From the NCBI RefSeq assembly GCF_000243215.1, contig NZ_JH594596.1, forward strand, positions 2,221,453 to 2,285,452: 64,000 nucleotides of DNA, read 5' to 3'. Shown here piece after piece: positions 62,744 through 64,000 of this stretch (the first letter of the stretch is position 1; every line of letters begins with the position of its first letter). The notes beneath the pieces were generated by a model. It worked only from the letters and a program-made list of their open reading frames with translations. It searched no databases and was not told the origin of the DNA. The stretch is from Odoribacter laneus YIT 12061 (lineage in GTDB: Bacteria; Bacteroidota; Bacteroidia; Bacteroidales; Marinifilaceae). A program made the position numbers and the translations under genes.

Positions 62744-63730
62744 ATGGAATATCGAAAACTAGCAAATACAGATTTGGAACTATCCGTTATAACGTTTGGT
62801 TCTTGGGCAGCCGGAGGCTGGATGTGGGGAGCAACAAACCGGCAAGACGCAGTAAATGCCATACGGGCAGCCTATAATGAAGGAGTAACATCCATAGATA
62901 CAGCCCCTATATACGGACAAGGAACCAGCGAAGAAATCGTCGGACAAGCAATTGAAGGAATAAAACGAGACAAAGTACAAATCCTGACAAAATACGGTAT
63001 GCGCTGGGATTTAGCCAAAGGAGATTTTGCTTTTAAAAGCCAGGATAATGACGGACATCCCATCGATATCTATAAGTATGCTGGAAAAGAAAGTATTATA
63101 AAAGAATGTGAAGACAGTTTACGCCGGCTGAAAACAGATTACATCGATCTTTATCAGATCCATTGGCCGGATACAACAACTCCCATGAGCGAAACTTTCG
63201 AAGCCGTAGAAAGACTGATCGAACAAGGAAAAGTCCGCTATGCAGGCGTATGTAATTATGACGATCACTTATTGGCAGAAGCGGATCAATATATCTCCTG
63301 GGTATCGGATCAGATTCCATTTAGTATGGTAAACCGGGAAACAGAAAAAAAGACAATTCCCTGGTGTGTTCAGCATGGAAAATCTGTACTTGCCTACAGT
63401 CCGCTGGAACGAGGATTACTGACTGGCAAAATGACTCCGAACCATAAATTTGCACCAGGAGACCACCGGGCACATCATCCCTTTTTTACAGCCGAAAGTA
63501 TTTTACGCACCAATGCTTTCCTGGAAAAAATCCGGCCTTTAGCCCACGAAAAAGGAGCTTCTCTTTCCCAATTGGTACTCCGCTGGACCATCGATCATCC
63601 CGGAATTACAATAGCCTTGGTAGGAGCCCGGAATCCGGAGCAGGCAGTTTCAAATGCACACGCCACCCATATCATTTTAAAGCGGGATGAAATGGATTTT
63701 ATCAATAAACAACTGGAAGTACTTTTATAA
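62744..63730 (+). CDS. Aldo/keto reductase
   Basis: This is a 328-residue NADPH-dependent (beta/alpha)8 reductase. The active-site tetrad is seen in VTSIDTAPIYGQGTSEEIVGQAI (Asp, Tyr), ILTKYG (Lys) and DLYQIHWPD (His). The cofactor loop GKSVLAYSPLERGLLTGKM and the end TIALVGARNPEQAVSNA are standard for the bacterial AKR11/12-like group. It probably reduces sugar-derived or other aldehydes. An old-yellow-enzyme gene follows after 22 nt in the same direction, suggesting a redox pair. Confidence 0.92.
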   Translation: MEYRKLANTDLELSVITFGSWAAGGWMWGATNRQDAVNAIRAAYNEGVTSIDTAPIYGQGTSEEIVGQAIEGIKRDKVQILTKYGMRWDLAKGDFAFKSQDNDGHPIDIYKYAGKESIIKECEDSLRRLKTDYIDLYQIHWPDTTTPMSETFEAVERLIEQGKVRYAGVCNYDDHLLAEADQYISWVSDQIPFSMVNRETEKKTIPWCVQHGKSVLAYSPLERGLLTGKMTPNHKFAPGDHRAHHPFFTAESILRTNAFLEKIRPLAHEKGASLSQLVLRWTIDHPGITIALVGARNPEQAVSNAHATHIILKRDEMDFINKQLEVLL

Positions 63731-63746
63731 CCCCCATTCAAAATAA

Positions 63747-64000
<254 letters not shown>

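Overview
This window comes from a low-GC member of the Bacteroidales. The evidence is Bacteroidetes-type promoters (TAnnTTTG with an upstream TTTG), an IS4351-like IS30 element, a TonB-dependent receptor with an N-terminal carboxypeptidase-like domain, a GH97 glycosidase, ECF sigma/anti-sigma pairs, a lone kbl and DUF349/YidC/PyrG neighbours. A gut or oral genus near Odoribacter/Butyricimonas is my inference; no rRNA or tRNA gene is present to prove it.

Layout. 0.4-3.0 kb: an ECF sigma / anti-sigma / periplasmic-protein operon whose sigma gene is split by an IS30-family insertion. 3.1-5.1 kb: envelope glycosyltransferase and LpxL-type acyltransferase. 5.3-7.3 kb: GH97 glycosidase. 7.7-15.2 kb: two acetyl/aminoacyl-transferase-like proteins, a DUF349 protein, pyrG and yidC. 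15.5-20.6 kb: a six-gene cluster (membrane protein, winged-helix regulator, secreted hydrolase, 2TM protein, TPR-like protein, TonB-dependent receptor) starting at a promoter that overlaps a 20-bp perfect palindrome. 20.6-25.0 kb: tpx, then a convergent ribD-ribE-ribBA-ribH operon under an FMN riboswitch with a clear intrinsic terminator. 25.0-28.5 kb: an operon of an ECF-type S component, a small phosphoribosyltransferase, a Tat-exported DUF362 protein and a six-cluster ferredoxin that looks like a NapH-NapG fusion. 29.0-36.8 kb: kbl, a soluble hybrid sensor kinase, a triple-thioredoxin-fold protein, a HAD phosphatase and yhhQ behind a candidate preQ1 riboswitch. 36.9-42.7 kb: a five-gene MacAB-TolC-like export operon. 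43.0-49.5 kb: ECF sigma factor with an anti-sigma/TonB hybrid, a YidE-family transporter, an M23 lipoprotein and a CPA2 antiporter. 49.6-57.8 kb: a YtfJ-like protein, a DMT permease, and an RND efflux operon that ends in lpxA. 58.2-64.0 kb: DMT permease, K+/H+ antiporter, MgtC-like protein, FabH-like synthase, aldo/keto reductase and the start of an old-yellow-enzyme gene cut by the window edge.

How parts work together. Riboflavin synthesis is one transcription unit whose mRNA senses FMN. Queuosine-precursor uptake appears to be controlled at translation. The MacAB-like and RND operons are each complete across inner membrane, periplasm and outer membrane. The two least explained units, and the best candidates for something undescribed, are the 25.0-28.5 kb redox/transport operon and the palindrome-controlled 15.5-20.6 kb cluster. 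All functional calls are from reading the sequence; no database search was possible.
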